A stretch of DNA of 64,000 bases from Lentilactobacillus diolivorans DSM 14421 (GCF_001434255.1 NZ_AZEY01000093.1:19529-83528); one strand, 5' to 3'. Counted from the first letter of the stretch, positions 28,473 to 37,777 are shown. The notes: generated by a model not told the origin, from the sequence alone. Numbers and translations are program-made.

Positions 28473-30554
28473 TTATCCTTTAACAACCAATTTATCCAAA
28501 TCACCAATTAATAAGATCATTTTCGAAATAATTGTTAATTGACGAAGCCGATTATTTTTTAAAGCATCATCCTTGGCCATGATCATTGTTGCGTCGAAAT
28601 AGTCATTAATTGGATTTTCCAATGAAGCTAAGCGGTCAAAATCTTGTTCTGCGTTTAGACTATCGTAGTCATTAGCAGCTGTGCTAACAACCTTGTTTAA
28701 AGCTTTCTCTGAATCATTTTCAAACAATGATGGATCAACGGTTAAGTCATCATCCTTAAATGATCCCTTCTGAGAAATCCGAAGAACTCGAGTTAGCGAT
28801 TCAATAATGGCTTTAAAGTTATCATCATCTTTGTGACTTTGCAACATTTTACCACTGGCAATATTAAATAAAATATTCGTGTGAGATCCAGTAGTAACTG
28901 CATCTGAAATATCATACCGAATCCCAAGGTCATCAAGATATTGTTTGATACGGTCCTTGACGAAGTTGCTGACAGCGTCAATCTGAGCGGCTTGATCCAA
29001 TTTAGGTGCAACATTTTCCTGATTCTGTAACTGAATAATTTGGTCTAATGTTGATCCCAAGTCAAAATTCCAATTTTTTTCAGCAACGATTCGGACAATC
29101 CCGGTTGCTTGACGACGCAGGGCATACGGGTCGTTTGAGCCACTTGGCACCATTCCGGCAGCAAAGAATGTCAGAATACTGTCAAGCTTATCGGCAATCG
29201 CTAAAACAGCTCCCACGGCTGATTGAGGCAAATCACCATTGGCGGAAATCGGCATATAATGTTCGGCAATCGCCTTGGCAACGACAGGTGATTCGTGATT
29301 TAATAAGGCATATTTTTCGCCCATGATGCCTTGTAGCTCAGCAAATTCCCCAACCATCCCAGTTACTAAATCAAATTTGTAAATTTGAGCGGCGCGTTTC
29401 AGGTCTTTCAACTCATTATCAGAAAGACCGATTAATTTGCCAAGATAACCTGAAATAACTTGAACTCGTTGCATTTTTTCGTACATCGTCGAAATTTTGT
29501 CATGGAAACTTACCTTTTTCAAACGTTCAACGTAATCAGCGATCGTTTTCTTTTGATCCTCTTGATAGAAGAACATGGCATCTTCCAAACGAGCGGTGAG
29601 GACTTTCTCATTGCCGGCAACCACGTTCTGAATATCATAATCATTACCGTTTCTAACAGAAACAAAGTTTGGCAGGAGACTGCCCTCTTGATCGGTAACG
29701 TAGAAGAAACGCTGGTGGTCCTTCATTGATGTAATTAAGACTTCATCGGGAATTGTTAAGTATTTATCGTCAAAATTGCCCTCAAAAGCGGTTGGCCACT
29801 CAACCAAGTTATTAACTTCTTCTAATAGGTCTGGATCAAGATTGATTTTCCAGTTGTGATCGGCCGCAATTTTGTTGATCTGCTTGGTAATGATTTCTTT
29901 TCGTTTGGCAGCATCAGCAATTACAAATTGCTCAGTGAGTTTTTCTTCGTACTCATCGGCGTTGGCAAGCGAAACGTCTTTTCCTAAGAAACGGTGCCCG
30001 GATGTCACTCGATCAGTTGTAACATCAAGAATTGAGAAGGGAATGACAGTGTCATTGAGTAAGGCAACTAACCATTTGATGGGTCGGACGTATTCGAATG
30101 AGTAACTCCCCCATTTCATCATTGTCGGGAAAGTCATTGCGGTAATAACCTTTTTCATTCCGGGCAGAATCTCTTCCACAGGTTTGCCGGCAATATGTTT
30201 TTCAACAAAGACGTATTGGGTTCCCTTAACATCCTTAAACGTAATATCGTCAGGTGTCGCGCCCTGTCCACGAGAAAAGCCAATCGCTGCTTTTGTCCAG
30301 TTACCGTCAGCGTCTTGAGCAATCTTTTTGGCCGGACCTTTAACGGATTGATCAATATCTGGTTGCTTGTCAGCAAGTCCCGTGATATATAATGTTAATC
30401 GCCGTGGTGTACTAAAAGTTTTAATTGCTTTAAACGAAATGCGTTGTTTTTTTAAGAAATCGCTCGCACGCTTTTTGAATTGATTAATACTTGGCGTTAC
30501 CACATGAGCAGGAATTTCTTCCAAGCCGATTTCGAGTAAGAAATTGTTAGCCAT
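28473..30554 (-). CDS. glyS: Glycyl-tRNA synthetase beta subunit
   Basis: GlyS is the large subunit of the bacterial alpha2beta2 glycyl-tRNA synthetase and carries tRNA-recognition and HD-like domains. It begins NFLLEIGLEEIPAHVVTPS, the family signature, and has 693 residues, the usual size. Conserved blocks include TMMKWGSYSFEYVRPIKWLVALL and SNDPYALRRQATGIVRI. Its ATG overlaps the glyQ stop (TAATG), and AAGGAGGAAAAG lies inside the end of glyQ, so the subunits are made together. Confidence 0.97.
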   Translation of the reverse strand: MANNFLLEIGLEEIPAHVVTPSINQFKKRASDFLKKQRISFKAIKTFSTPRRLTLYITGLADKQPDIDQSVKGPAKKIAQDADGNWTKAAIGFSRGQGATPDDITFKDVKGTQYVFVEKHIAGKPVEEILPGMKKVITAMTFPTMMKWGSYSFEYVRPIKWLVALLNDTVIPFSILDVTTDRVTSGHRFLGKDVSLANADEYEEKLTEQFVIADAAKRKEIITKQINKIAADHNWKINLDPDLLEEVNNLVEWPTAFEGNFDDKYLTIPDEVLITSMKDHQRFFYVTDQEGSLLPNFVSVRNGNDYDIQNVVAGNEKVLTARLEDAMFFYQEDQKKTIADYVERLKKVSFHDKISTMYEKMQRVQVISGYLGKLIGLSDNELKDLKRAAQIYKFDLVTGMVGEFAELQGIMGEKYALLNHESPVVAKAIAEHYMPISANGDLPQSAVGAVLAIADKLDSILTFFAAGMVPSGSNDPYALRRQATGIVRIVAEKNWNFDLGSTLDQIIQLQNQENVAPKLDQAAQIDAVSNFVKDRIKQYLDDLGIRYDISDAVTTGSHTNILFNIASGKMLQSHKDDDNFKAIIESLTRVLRISQKGSFKDDDLTVDPSLFENDSEKALNKVVSTAANDYDSLNAEQDFDRLASLENPINDYFDATMIMAKDDALKNNRLRQLTIISKMILLIGDLDKLVVKG

Positions 30555-31480
30555 TACTTTTCCTCCTTGTCATCTTTTAATAGTTCCTGACGTTTTTTCT
30601 CATCTTTAATCAATGGGAAACCTCGACGCTTTCTGGCGGCTACAAACTCTTTGGCAACCCAACGAGCTAAATATCTAATTCTTGAGAGATAGCCGGCTCG
30701 TTCAGTTACCGAAACGGCACCACGGGCATCAAGTAAATTAAAAGTGTGACTACATTTCAAAATATAGTCGTATGCAGGATGCACTAAACGTTGCTTTAAT
30801 AACCGCTTGGCTTCACGCTCATAATCGTTAAAGAAGTTGAAGAGCATCTCCTGATCACTGACTTCGAAACTATATTTTGAATGTTCATACTCTGGTTCTT
30901 TGAAGATGTCACCATATAGAACGCCATCGCCCCACTCCAAATCAAAGACGGAGTTTACGTTTTGGATGTATGAGGACAATCGTTCCAGTCCGTAAGTGAT
31001 TTCGGAAGCAACCGGATCCATTTCTAGGCCACCCACAATTTGGAAGTAGGTAAATTGTGTGATTTCCATTCCATCCAGCCAAACTTCCCAACCAACACCG
31101 GCACACCCCATTGATGGATTTTCCCAATTATCTTCAACAAAGCGAATATCATGTTCCAGCGGGTTAATGCCAAGTTCCTTGAGACTATTCAGATAAAGTT
31201 CTTGAATATTTTCAGGCGACGGTTTCATAATGACTTGAAATTGATGATGTTGATAAAGACGGTTTGGATTCTCACCATATCGGCCATCTGCTGGTCGCCT
31301 GGACGGTTCAACATAAGCTGCGTTCCACGGCTCGGGGCCGATTGATCGTAAAAAGGTATATGGGCTCATCGTTCCGGCACCTTTTTCGGTATCGTAGGCT
31401 TGCATCAACATGCAGCCTTGAGCCGCCCAATATTGCTGTAATCGCAAAATAATTTCTTGCACTGATAATTTTTCAGTCAT
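30554..31480 (-). CDS. glyQ: Glycyl-tRNA synthetase alpha subunit
   Basis: GlyQ is the catalytic class II subunit that activates glycine with ATP and charges tRNA-Gly. The sequence has [14 protein letters not shown] [20 protein letters not shown] near 27-46, [20 protein letters not shown] and [16 protein letters not shown]. The start is ATG 31480 ([10 protein letters not shown]), preceded by AGGAGGAAG; a longer frame from 31546 lies in the T-box leader. At 308 residues it is normal. A glycine T-box leader controls glyQ and glyS. Confidence 0.97.
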   Translation of the reverse strand: MTEKLSVQEIILRLQQYWAAQGCMLMQAYDTEKGAGTMSPYTFLRSIGPEPWNAAYVEPSRRPADGRYGENPNRLYQHHQFQVIMKPSPENIQELYLNSLKELGINPLEHDIRFVEDNWENPSMGCAGVGWEVWLDGMEITQFTYFQIVGGLEMDPVASEITYGLERLSSYIQNVNSVFDLEWGDGVLYGDIFKEPEYEHSKYSFEVSDQEMLFNFFNDYEREAKRLLKQRLVHPAYDYILKCSHTFNLLDARGAVSVTERAGYLSRIRYLARWVAKEFVAARKRRGFPLIKDEKKRQELLKDDKEEK

Positions 31481-31504
31481 TAATCTTCCTCCTAATTTTT
31501 TCAC

Positions 31505-31728
31505 AAAAAAATCCCTATGTTTAATGCGCTCACTACAGTAAGCCACTTAAACATAGGGACGATCAGATCGCGGTTCCACCCTACTTCTGGTATCACTACC
31601 AGCTCTTAATTATTTAGCTCAAAAAGTGCCAAATTGATTAACTGATTTTGACCAGCTCACACCTGCCTGATCTCGTTGTAAAAACCGGCTAATCTATTTC
31701 TTTTCTCAATGCTAAATTATTTAATTCA
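31505..31728 (-). ncRNA. T-box riboswitch of glyQS (glycine)
   Basis: The minus-strand leader has the T-box core AGGGTGGAACCGCG at 31582-31569 followed by a terminator: CCCTATGTTTAA pairs with TTAAACATAGGG (31558-31547 and 31524-31513) and is followed by A and seven T. Stem I closes with TTTAGC/GCTAAA. A likely specifier codon GGC (Gly) is at 31630-31628 in TTTGGCACTTTTTGAGC. Uncharged tRNA-Gly should stabilise the antiterminator and allow glyQS transcription. Confidence 0.95.
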
Positions 31729-31734
31729 AAAATA

Positions 31735-31763
31735 ATCATAGTTGACATTAAAAAGAATGTCAA
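31735..31763 (-). promoter_or_regulatory. Promoter of glyQS
   Basis: TTGACA at 31763-31758 and TATGAT at 31740-31735 are separated by 17 bases. The -35 is part of a perfect inverted repeat GTTGACATT-CTTTTT-AATGTCAAC that fills the spacer. It lies 12 bases past the recO stop. Confidence 0.8.
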
Positions 31764-31774
31764 CGTCATGCTGT

Positions 31775-32536
31775 TCAGATTTTGAATTTCCCCAACTGAT
31801 CAATAAACCGCTTGCTTTTGGGCGTTACACCAACGCTGCGGACATAAATTTGATCAATAACCTGCCGTAATGTCTTCTTAGTTGTGTCGTTAACTTTAAT
31901 ATGAGTGAGCTTACTAAGATCAACAACGGAGAACAAGCGCAGATAATAGATTGTCCGCGGGTCTAAATGTAATCGATAAGGATCTTTATCCCAATGGTTT
32001 TGGCATAGCAAACCGCCGTATGTTTCCGAGTAATCAAATGGTAAGTCACGCCGATGACAAATTGCACAATCAACCCAATTTGGTGCGACGCCGAATGGCT
32101 TAAGCAGTTGGATTTCAAAAATGTTAGCAATAATCTCGGCATCAAATCCCTCGTTAATCAAGTTAAGCCCAACCAATAATTTATCATACCAGGCTGGGAT
32201 GGGCTCACCGTCTTGAAATGCCAGATCAATTAACGACATAATGTAGGTTGCATAGGCATTCTTGGCAATATCCTCGGCCATTGCCTGAAAATGGTCAAGC
32301 CGTTTGTCGTTAATAATGTAAGACAAACCGTTACTTTGAATATCACCGCCGTAAAGGCCATACGTGAACGGCAGGATTGCCGCACGCATTTTAAACTTTG
32401 GTCGTTTTGCCCCCCGAACCAGAAACATCTTTTTACCGAACTCACGGGTTAAAAATTTGACTAACAGGTCACGTTCACGATAGTCCTTGGTGTATAAAAG
32501 AATCCCGTTAAAATCAGCCCTATCGCCTGTTGCCAC
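31775..32536 (-). CDS. recO: DNA repair protein RecO
   Basis: RecO works with RecR to load RecA at gaps. The OB-fold N-terminus shows FNGILLYTKDYRERDLLVKF, and the zinc site is in CAICHRRDLPF and LLCQNHWD near residues 150-180. GTG 32536 is preferred: GGAGG is seven bases upstream of it, but only two bases from the ATG at 32542 that would add two residues. The 253-residue length is normal. It follows era by 91 bases, the usual era-recO order. Confidence 0.93.
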   Translation of the reverse strand: MATGDRADFNGILLYTKDYRERDLLVKFLTREFGKKMFLVRGAKRPKFKMRAAILPFTYGLYGGDIQSNGLSYIINDKRLDHFQAMAEDIAKNAYATYIMSLIDLAFQDGEPIPAWYDKLLVGLNLINEGFDAEIIANIFEIQLLKPFGVAPNWVDCAICHRRDLPFDYSETYGGLLCQNHWDKDPYRLHLDPRTIYYLRLFSVVDLSKLTHIKVNDTTKKTLRQVIDQIYVRSVGVTPKSKRFIDQLGKFKI

Positions 32537-32627
32537 ATTCATTCCTCCTCATATTGGTAAAAAACAGCTTGGTTGCGAATTAATCAGGATTGAAGCATTG
32601 AAATTAAAAAGCACCAACTATTTATCC

Positions 32628-33533
32628 TTACATCTCATCCTTTTTACTATAACCATAGGAATTCAGTAAATTGGCTTTATCTCGCCAACGTGGTTCAATT
32701 TTGACCCATAATTCAAGAAAAACTTTGTTTCCCATCATATGCTCAATGTCTTTGCGGGCAAGCGTGCCAATTTTTTTCAGCATTGAGCCGCCCTTTCCAA
32801 TCACGATTGCCTTTTGACCATCTCTTTCAACAATAATTGTGGCTTGGATATGCAGGATGTCACGATCGTTTTTGATGTTTTCAACATAAACGGCAGTTGA
32901 ATGCGGAATTTCCTGCCGCGTTAACTGCAGCACTTTTTCTCGAATCAACTCAGAGATCACAAAACGTTCAGGATGATCAGTCACCTGATCGGCAGGATAA
33001 TACTGTGGACCGGTCGGCAGCTCTTTAGTAAGCGCATCGATCAACTCAGGGACATTGTTTCCCTGCAAAGCAGAGATGGGATAAACATCCTTAAACTGAA
33101 GTACATTTTTGTATTGTTCAATAATTGCCATAATATCGTCAGGTGAAATTTCATCGATTTTATTAATAAGCAGATAAATTGGCTTGTGAACGTTTTTCAG
33201 CTGATCAATGATAAAGTTATCGCCGGCGCCGCGACGCTCTGTCGCATTAACCATGAAAAGAACGGCATCGACCTCTTTAAGCGCTGAAAGTGCAGAGGCC
33301 ATCATAAAATCGCCAAGCTTATTTTGAGGCTTGTGAATCCCAGGTGTATCAATAAAAACGATTTGAGCATCCTTGGTCGTATAAACACCCTGAATTTTGT
33401 TTCGAGTTGTTTGTGCTTTGTCACTCATAATTGCAATTTTTTGGCCCACAACTCGATTTAGAAAAGTTGATTTACCAACGTTTGGTCGACCAACAATTGC
33501 TACAAATCCTGATCGATAATTTGGATTATCCAT
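32628..33533 (-). CDS. era: GTPase Era
   Basis: Era binds the 3' end of 16S rRNA and is needed for 30S maturation. The G domain has GRPNVGKST at residues 15-23, [16 protein letters not shown] and NKIDEI, and the KH domain contains the [16 protein letters not shown] loop near residue 245. Total length 301 residues. ATG 33533 follows AAGGGAG. The neighbourhood is ybeY-dgkA-era-recO; the cytidine deaminase gene found at this spot in Bacillus is absent. Confidence 0.97.
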   Translation of the reverse strand: MDNPNYRSGFVAIVGRPNVGKSTFLNRVVGQKIAIMSDKAQTTRNKIQGVYTTKDAQIVFIDTPGIHKPQNKLGDFMMASALSALKEVDAVLFMVNATERRGAGDNFIIDQLKNVHKPIYLLINKIDEISPDDIMAIIEQYKNVLQFKDVYPISALQGNNVPELIDALTKELPTGPQYYPADQVTDHPERFVISELIREKVLQLTRQEIPHSTAVYVENIKNDRDILHIQATIIVERDGQKAIVIGKGGSMLKKIGTLARKDIEHMMGNKVFLELWVKIEPRWRDKANLLNSYGYSKKDEM

Positions 33534-33729
33534 GATATACTCCCTTTATTTTGATAGAAACGGGGCAAAAGTTTCTGTCCCATCTTCGTTTTAATTTACG
33601 TTAACTGGGTCGCCAATTTAATTGGCACACAGCTCAACCATTCTAATTAATCATTCAGATAATTAGATCCAAAGGATACCCCAGTACTCACTTGAATTTT
33701 GGAGGGTAACATCTTGGCTTCCATCTCTT

Positions 33730-34131
33730 TTATTTGAATAACATGATTAACCTTGGTATAAAAATTAATGCGCCAATAATTGCAGCAAAAGTTGCCGACA
33801 GTAAAACGCCACCGGCTGCGATATCTTTTGCTCGCTTTGCCATTAAATCAAAGTGATGGCCAACAATTAAATCAACCACATTTTCAATAATTGAATTCAA
33901 AACTTCAGATCCAATCACTGAGAAAAATGCCGCAAAGAGCCAGAGCCACTCATTAATTTTAATTTGAAGTACAATCCCCAAACAAAGCACAATGGCAGCG
34001 ATGATGAGATCAAAGCGAAAGTTGCGTTCTTCTAGAACCAGCCGCTTGATTCCCTCCAATGCGTGTCCAAGTGATTGAAAAAATGTTTTATTCTTATCTA
34101 TTTGTCGTTTATCTTTTAAGCCCATATGCAT
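33730..34131 (-). CDS. dgkA: Diacylglycerol/undecaprenol kinase family protein
   Basis: This 133-residue integral membrane kinase belongs to the DgkA family. Gram-positive members mainly phosphorylate undecaprenol to provide the lipid carrier for wall synthesis. Three membrane helices lie near 40-57, 63-81 and 105-127. The active-site region ENVVDLIVGHHFDLMAKRAKDIAAGGVLLSA, given here in part as VDLIVGHHFDLMAKRAKDIA, is well conserved. The start overlaps the ybeY end by 23 bases; ATG 34131 or the ATG two codons later are both possible. Confidence 0.93.
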   Translation of the reverse strand: MHMGLKDKRQIDKNKTFFQSLGHALEGIKRLVLEERNFRFDLIIAAIVLCLGIVLQIKINEWLWLFAAFFSVIGSEVLNSIIENVVDLIVGHHFDLMAKRAKDIAAGGVLLSATFAAIIGALIFIPRLIMLFK

Positions 34132-34591
34132 TTAAAATCTCTTTTTGCAACGGAAACATCACATCCGCATCAGATTTCTTCATGTGATCATAGCCATTGA
34201 GATGCAGGAAACCGTGAACAACCAAAAATCCCAGCTCACGTTCAAATGAGTGGCCTAAGTAATCTGCCTGTTCGGCAACTTTATCGACGGAAACAAAGAT
34301 ATCCCCAATGTTTTCAGGAATTTCTTCTTCAAGTTCTTCATCCATGAGAATTGGAAAATCATCGTCGCCCTGATCTTCAATTGCGAAACTAATCACATCC
34401 GTTGCGCGATCGACTCCTCTGTATTTTTTATTGATTTGATGGATTTCTTGGTTATTGACCAAAGTAACTGACATTTCAGTATTATCGGCTAAATGAATGT
34501 ATGATCCAGCGAAGTTTAGCACATCACGGATTAACTTTTGGTCTTTTTCAGAAACACCCTTATCGGTTTTATCATAAATCTCTAAATCCAT
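34109..34591 (-). CDS. ybeY: Endoribonuclease YbeY, rRNA maturation factor
   Basis: YbeY is a zinc-dependent single-strand endoribonuclease involved in 16S rRNA 3' maturation and ribosome quality control. The HxxxHxxxxxH zinc motif is visible as VVHGFLHLNGYDH near residues 125-137, and RGVDRATDVISFAIED precedes it. The 160-residue length is normal. ATG 34591 has GAGGAC nine bases before. It follows phoH by 22 bases and overlaps dgkA, giving phoH-ybeY-dgkA, a conserved operon. Confidence 0.96.
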   Translation of the reverse strand: MDLEIYDKTDKGVSEKDQKLIRDVLNFAGSYIHLADNTEMSVTLVNNQEIHQINKKYRGVDRATDVISFAIEDQGDDDFPILMDEELEEEIPENIGDIFVSVDKVAEQADYLGHSFERELGFLVVHGFLHLNGYDHMKKSDADVMFPLQKEILNAYGLKR

Positions 34592-34613
34592 TAATTATTA
34601 GTCCTCGTTTAAA

Positions 34614-35579
34614 TTATTGTCCATTATCTTCATACGCAGTAATAATCTTGGCTACAACCGGATGTCTTACCACATCCTTGGCGCTAAAGGTAACAAATTC
34701 GATTTGATCGATATTTTGTAAAATTTTTTGTGCAGTTACCAAACCACTGGTGGCATGCTTTGGTAAATCAATTTGAGAGATGTCACCATTAACGATCATC
34801 TTTGATCCAAAACCCAATCTGGTTAAAAACATCTTCATTTGCATGTTTGTCGTATTTTGAGCTTCATCAAGAATAACAAATGCATTGTCTAAAGTCCGAC
34901 CACGCATATAAGCCAACGGTGCAATTTCAATGACACCACGATCCATTAAACGTTCAGTGTGTTCGGCACCTAGGATCGAATGTAACGCATCGTAAATTGG
35001 CCGAAGATACGGATCAACTTTTTCTTTAAGGTCTCCGGGTAAAAAGCCTAAACTTTCACCGGCTTCAACTGCCGGCCGAGTCAAAACAATCCTATCGACA
35101 GTCCCCTTTTTTAATGCTGCAACTGCCATAACAACCGCTAAATAAGTTTTACCGGTTCCGGCAGGTCCGATGCCAAACGCCACATCATGATGTTGTATTG
35201 CCTGAACATATTGTCGCTGTCCGAATGTTTTAACCCGAACAGCCTTACCTTTGGCATCTTTAATCAGCACCTGATTATATAGGTCTTGGAAATAATCAAG
35301 GGTGCCGTTTTGCGCCATATTGATGGCGCTAATGAAATCGCTGCTATTAACACTAATGCCCTTTTGAATCAGTGCTAATGTATTTTCCAAAACATGAATC
35401 GCAATTTCAACCGAATCATTTTGACCAGTCACACGAAGAGAATTGCCAAACACATTAATAGAAACGCCAAGGCCCTCCTCGATAATTGTAATATATTCAT
35501 CTTGAGCACCAACGATTTGCAACAATTCATTTGGATCAGATACGATAAATTCCTTTGTAATTTGTTGAGTATCAGCCAA
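34614..35579 (-). CDS. phoH: PhoH-like ATPase
   Basis: PhoH proteins are cytosolic P-loop ATPases with RNA-helicase-like cores; they are commonly linked to YbeY. The Walker A motif GIGPAGTGKTYLAV is near residues 137-150, and VILDEAQNTTNMQMKMFLTR follows as Walker B. An N-terminal KH-like region (1-100) is present. The 321-residue length is usual. The start is TTG 35579 (ADTQQITKEF follows), with AAAGGAG nine bases upstream. The exact substrate is not known. Confidence 0.93.
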   Translation of the reverse strand: MADTQQITKEFIVSDPNELLQIVGAQDEYITIIEEGLGVSINVFGNSLRVTGQNDSVEIAIHVLENTLALIQKGISVNSSDFISAINMAQNGTLDYFQDLYNQVLIKDAKGKAVRVKTFGQRQYVQAIQHHDVAFGIGPAGTGKTYLAVVMAVAALKKGTVDRIVLTRPAVEAGESLGFLPGDLKEKVDPYLRPIYDALHSILGAEHTERLMDRGVIEIAPLAYMRGRTLDNAFVILDEAQNTTNMQMKMFLTRLGFGSKMIVNGDISQIDLPKHATSGLVTAQKILQNIDQIEFVTFSAKDVVRHPVVAKIITAYEDNGQ

Positions 35580-35661
35580 ATACTTGAGCTCCTTTTCATT
35601 TAGTAATATTAATCAGATACTATCACAAAATGGGTGGTTGCTAAAGAAAACAGTGACGATC

Positions 35662-36111
35662 TTAACCTTTCAACTGTTTTTTTACAAATTGGTTCACAAT
35701 ATTACCATCTGCCTTGCCCTTTAACTTTGGCATAACAGCACCCATTACTTTTCCGAAATCAGCCATTGATTCAGCACCAACTTGAGAAATTGTTTCAACC
35801 ACAATCTTTTCAACTTCGTCATTAGATAGCTGTTTTGGCGCGTATTCCTCGGCAATCTTTAATTTGGCCTGTTGATCAGTGACCAGGTCTTGACGATTCG
35901 CTTTTTGAAACTCTTCAAGAGATTCTTTTTGCTGTTTAATTTCTTTCATAACAACTGTATTAATTTGATCATCAGTCAGCTTGTGATTACTACTATCAAC
36001 CTCAGCGTTCATTATTTGCGATTTAAGGCCGCGAATAACACCGAGCCTTACTTTATCCCTAGCTTTCATAGCATCCTTTAAATCAGACTTTAATTGATCA
36101 TAAACACTCAT
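35662..36111 (-). CDS. yqeY: GatB/YqeY domain protein
   Basis: The 149-residue protein matches YqeY, a small helical protein resembling the tail domain of GatB, the amidotransferase subunit that modifies mischarged tRNAs. Characteristic runs are RLGVIRGLKSQIMNAEVDS, KQQKESLEEFQKANR and the C-terminal DFGKVMGAVMPKLKGKADG. Its function is not firmly known, and tRNA binding is suspected. ATG 36111 is used, with AGGGG upstream; a TTG one codon earlier is rejected. It follows rpsU, as in most Bacilli, but a hairpin lies between them. Confidence 0.92.
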   Translation of the reverse strand: MSVYDQLKSDLKDAMKARDKVRLGVIRGLKSQIMNAEVDSSNHKLTDDQINTVVMKEIKQQKESLEEFQKANRQDLVTDQQAKLKIAEEYAPKQLSNDEVEKIVVETISQVGAESMADFGKVMGAVMPKLKGKADGNIVNQFVKKQLKG

Positions 36112-36152
36112 CAAATTAACCCCTTTTCAATTGATAATTAAATTTTACCATT

Positions 36153-36194
36153 AAAAAAGATCAGAGACTAATAAACATTAGGCTCCGACCTCTT
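36153..36194 (-). terminator. Terminator after rpsU
   Basis: On the minus strand AGAGGTCGGAGCCTAAT and ATTAGTCTCTGATCTTTT form an imperfect hairpin followed by six T. It begins 12 bases past the rpsU stop; yqeY starts 42 bases further on. Confidence 0.75.
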
Positions 36195-36205
36195 CAAAGT
36201 TATTA

Positions 36206-36397
36206 TTAATAACGGCGTTTCTTTTTGTTATTACGCTTACGTGCTGCTTCGGACTTTAACTTACGCTTTACACTTGGTTTTTCATAAAACTCACGTTTAC
36301 GATATTCCTGCAAAGTACCGCTTTTTGAAACTGTACGTTTGAAGCGTCGAAGAGCATCATCAAGAGACTCGTTTTTGCGAACGACCGTCTTTGCCAT
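36206..36397 (-). CDS. rpsU: 30S ribosomal protein S21
   Basis: S21 is a small basic protein of the 30S platform near the anti-Shine-Dalgarno region. The 63 residues are typical: [20 protein letters not shown] at the N-terminus and a strongly basic C-terminus ending [11 protein letters not shown] 36397 has a GGAGGGAGGG site. It precedes yqeY and is separated from it by a terminator hairpin, so rpsU can be expressed above yqeY. Confidence 0.98.
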   Translation of the reverse strand: MAKTVVRKNESLDDALRRFKRTVSKSGTLQEYRKREFYEKPSVKRKLKSEAARKRNNKKKRRY

Positions 36398-36531
36398 ATG
36401 AAATTCCCTCCCTCCGAGCTTAAATGTAACTGTCTAAAAGCACTAAAAATGTGCATCCTAAAACGGTTCGAAATAAATTATACATATTAATCGAGAATGC
36501 GTCAATGATTTAAGCTAAAATTGATTGAACA

Positions 36532-36540
36532 TGTTAGAAT
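36532..36540 (+). promoter_or_regulatory. Extended -10 promoter of ppsR
   Basis: TGTTAGAAT forms a TGn plus TAGAAT extended -10, ending 36 bases before the ppsR ATG. No good -35 is spaced 17 bases upstream, as is common for extended -10 promoters. Confidence 0.5.
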
Positions 36541-36576
36541 TAATTGGTAAATTCTATTTGTGAGGAGCAAATTTAT

Positions 36577-37398
36577 ATGAAAACGCAGAACGTCTTTATC
36601 ATTTCCGACTCAAGTGGGGCAACAGCTCAAACGGTTGCCCAAACGGTGGTTTCTCAATTTCCCAATTTAAAAGCTGAAATCCGGCGCTTCCCATTTATCC
36701 AAACCGACTCAATTTTAAAGGGAATTCTAAATATTGCTAAAACTAACCATGCTATGATTTTTCATACTCTGGTAAGTGTCGATCTAAGTCAGATGGTCGA
36801 AACTTTTTGCGAAAGAAATCATATTGCTGACTTTGATTGTATTCAAACGCCAATGAATACATTGGCCAAGGTTACCGGTGAGCAGCCAGCCCATGTTCCA
36901 GGATTAATTCACGATTTAAACGAAAACTATTTTGAGCGAATTTCGGCAATTGAATTTGCAGTTGAAAACGATGATGGTAAAAACGCAAAGGGATTGTTAG
37001 AAGCTGACATTGTGTTGCTTGGCGTTTCCAGAACTTCCAAGACGCCGCTCTCCTTATATTTAGCAAATCAAAATCAACGGGTTGCTAACTTACCGATTGG
37101 TCCAAGCCTGCACATTCCAGAAGAATTGGCCGAAGTTAATAAGAATCGGATATTTGGACTACTTAATACACCTGAAAAATTAAGCAAAATTAGAAAACAA
37201 CGGATGTTGTCCTATGGATTAAACGCGGATACACCATATTCCGATACTGATAATATCAAGAAGGAATTGGCATACGCGAAAAAATTATATAAAAAAATCG
37301 GCTGTCTGACAATTAATGTTGCGAATAAATCGATTGAAGAAACGGCAACGATTATTTTGGAAAGCTTAAATTTGGATACGACAACCTTTGAGGACTAA
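36577..37398 (+). CDS. ppsR: Pyruvate, phosphate dikinase/PEP synthase regulatory protein (DUF299)
   Basis: These bifunctional kinase/pyrophosphorylases inactivate and reactivate PPDK or PEP synthase by reversible threonine phosphorylation. The protein starts FIISDSSGATAQTVAQTV and has the family's nucleotide-binding GVSRTSKTPLSLYLANQ near residues 147-163. ATG 36577 (273 residues) has GAGGAGC before it; a frame from 36544 is rejected. It stands alone on the plus strand. Neither PPDK nor PEP synthase is in the window, so the partner is unknown, and the gene may also be a conserved orphan. Confidence 0.93.
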   Translation: MKTQNVFIISDSSGATAQTVAQTVVSQFPNLKAEIRRFPFIQTDSILKGILNIAKTNHAMIFHTLVSVDLSQMVETFCERNHIADFDCIQTPMNTLAKVTGEQPAHVPGLIHDLNENYFERISAIEFAVENDDGKNAKGLLEADIVLLGVSRTSKTPLSLYLANQNQRVANLPIGPSLHIPEELAEVNKNRIFGLLNTPEKLSKIRKQRMLSYGLNADTPYSDTDNIKKELAYAKKLYKKIGCLTINVANKSIEETATIILESLNLDTTTFED

Positions 37399-37501
37399 CG
37401 TGTCTAACTGAAAATCAGGGGACCAATTCAGATCAAGATAAGTAGGCGAAACCTTTTTTCGAAATTATTGTGTATTTCCGTTTGGCAATGAACACGATTA
37501 A

Positions 37502-37542
37502 AAATTCCGGTCAGAGAAAAGTTGACTGTATGACCGGAATTT
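37502..37542. repeat. 12-bp perfect inverted repeat after ppsR
   Basis: AAATTCCGGTCA pairs perfectly with TGACCGGAATTT across a 17-base loop. It lies 104 bases past the ppsR stop. A T run is missing, so it may be a weak terminator or a stability element. Confidence 0.55.
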
Positions 37543-37591
37543 GCCCGTTTATTGGCGCTTTTACGTGGTAATAATTGTGATTAAACAAATT

Positions 37592-37730
37592 CAGAGTGAG
37601 ATAAAAGACGGGTAACTTCCAGATTACAATTGGATAGTTTGGATATGCTCCGAGTGAAATAATAGGATGATTCGGCTGTGTTCTGGAAGGGCTTTTGTCT
37701 CACTTTTTTTCTTGATAATAGTCGTGATTA
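37592..37730 (+). repeat. Dispersed structured intergenic repeat, copy 2
   Basis: This 139-base segment matches 25081-25222. The outer stem is better formed here: GTGAGATAAAAG near the left pairs with CTTTTGTCTCAC near the right (one wobble), CTTCCAGA pairs with TCTGGAAG inside it, and seven T follow the stem on the plus strand. The right end TAATAGTCGTGATTA (37716-37730) has a near-copy TAATAATTGTGATTA just left of the element at 37569-37583. See findings. Confidence 0.8.
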
Positions 37731-37777
37731 TAAGAAACGGGTCCTTGGGACATAAGTCGATAAAATAGTTATTTTTT

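Noticed and set aside
31481..31546. N-terminal extension of glyQ
   Set aside because: It runs through the T-box terminator; AGGAGG supports ATG 31480.
33640..33729. 25-codon minus-strand frame between dgkA and era
   Set aside because: Weak ribosome binding site, no similarity to a known small protein, and too short to support.
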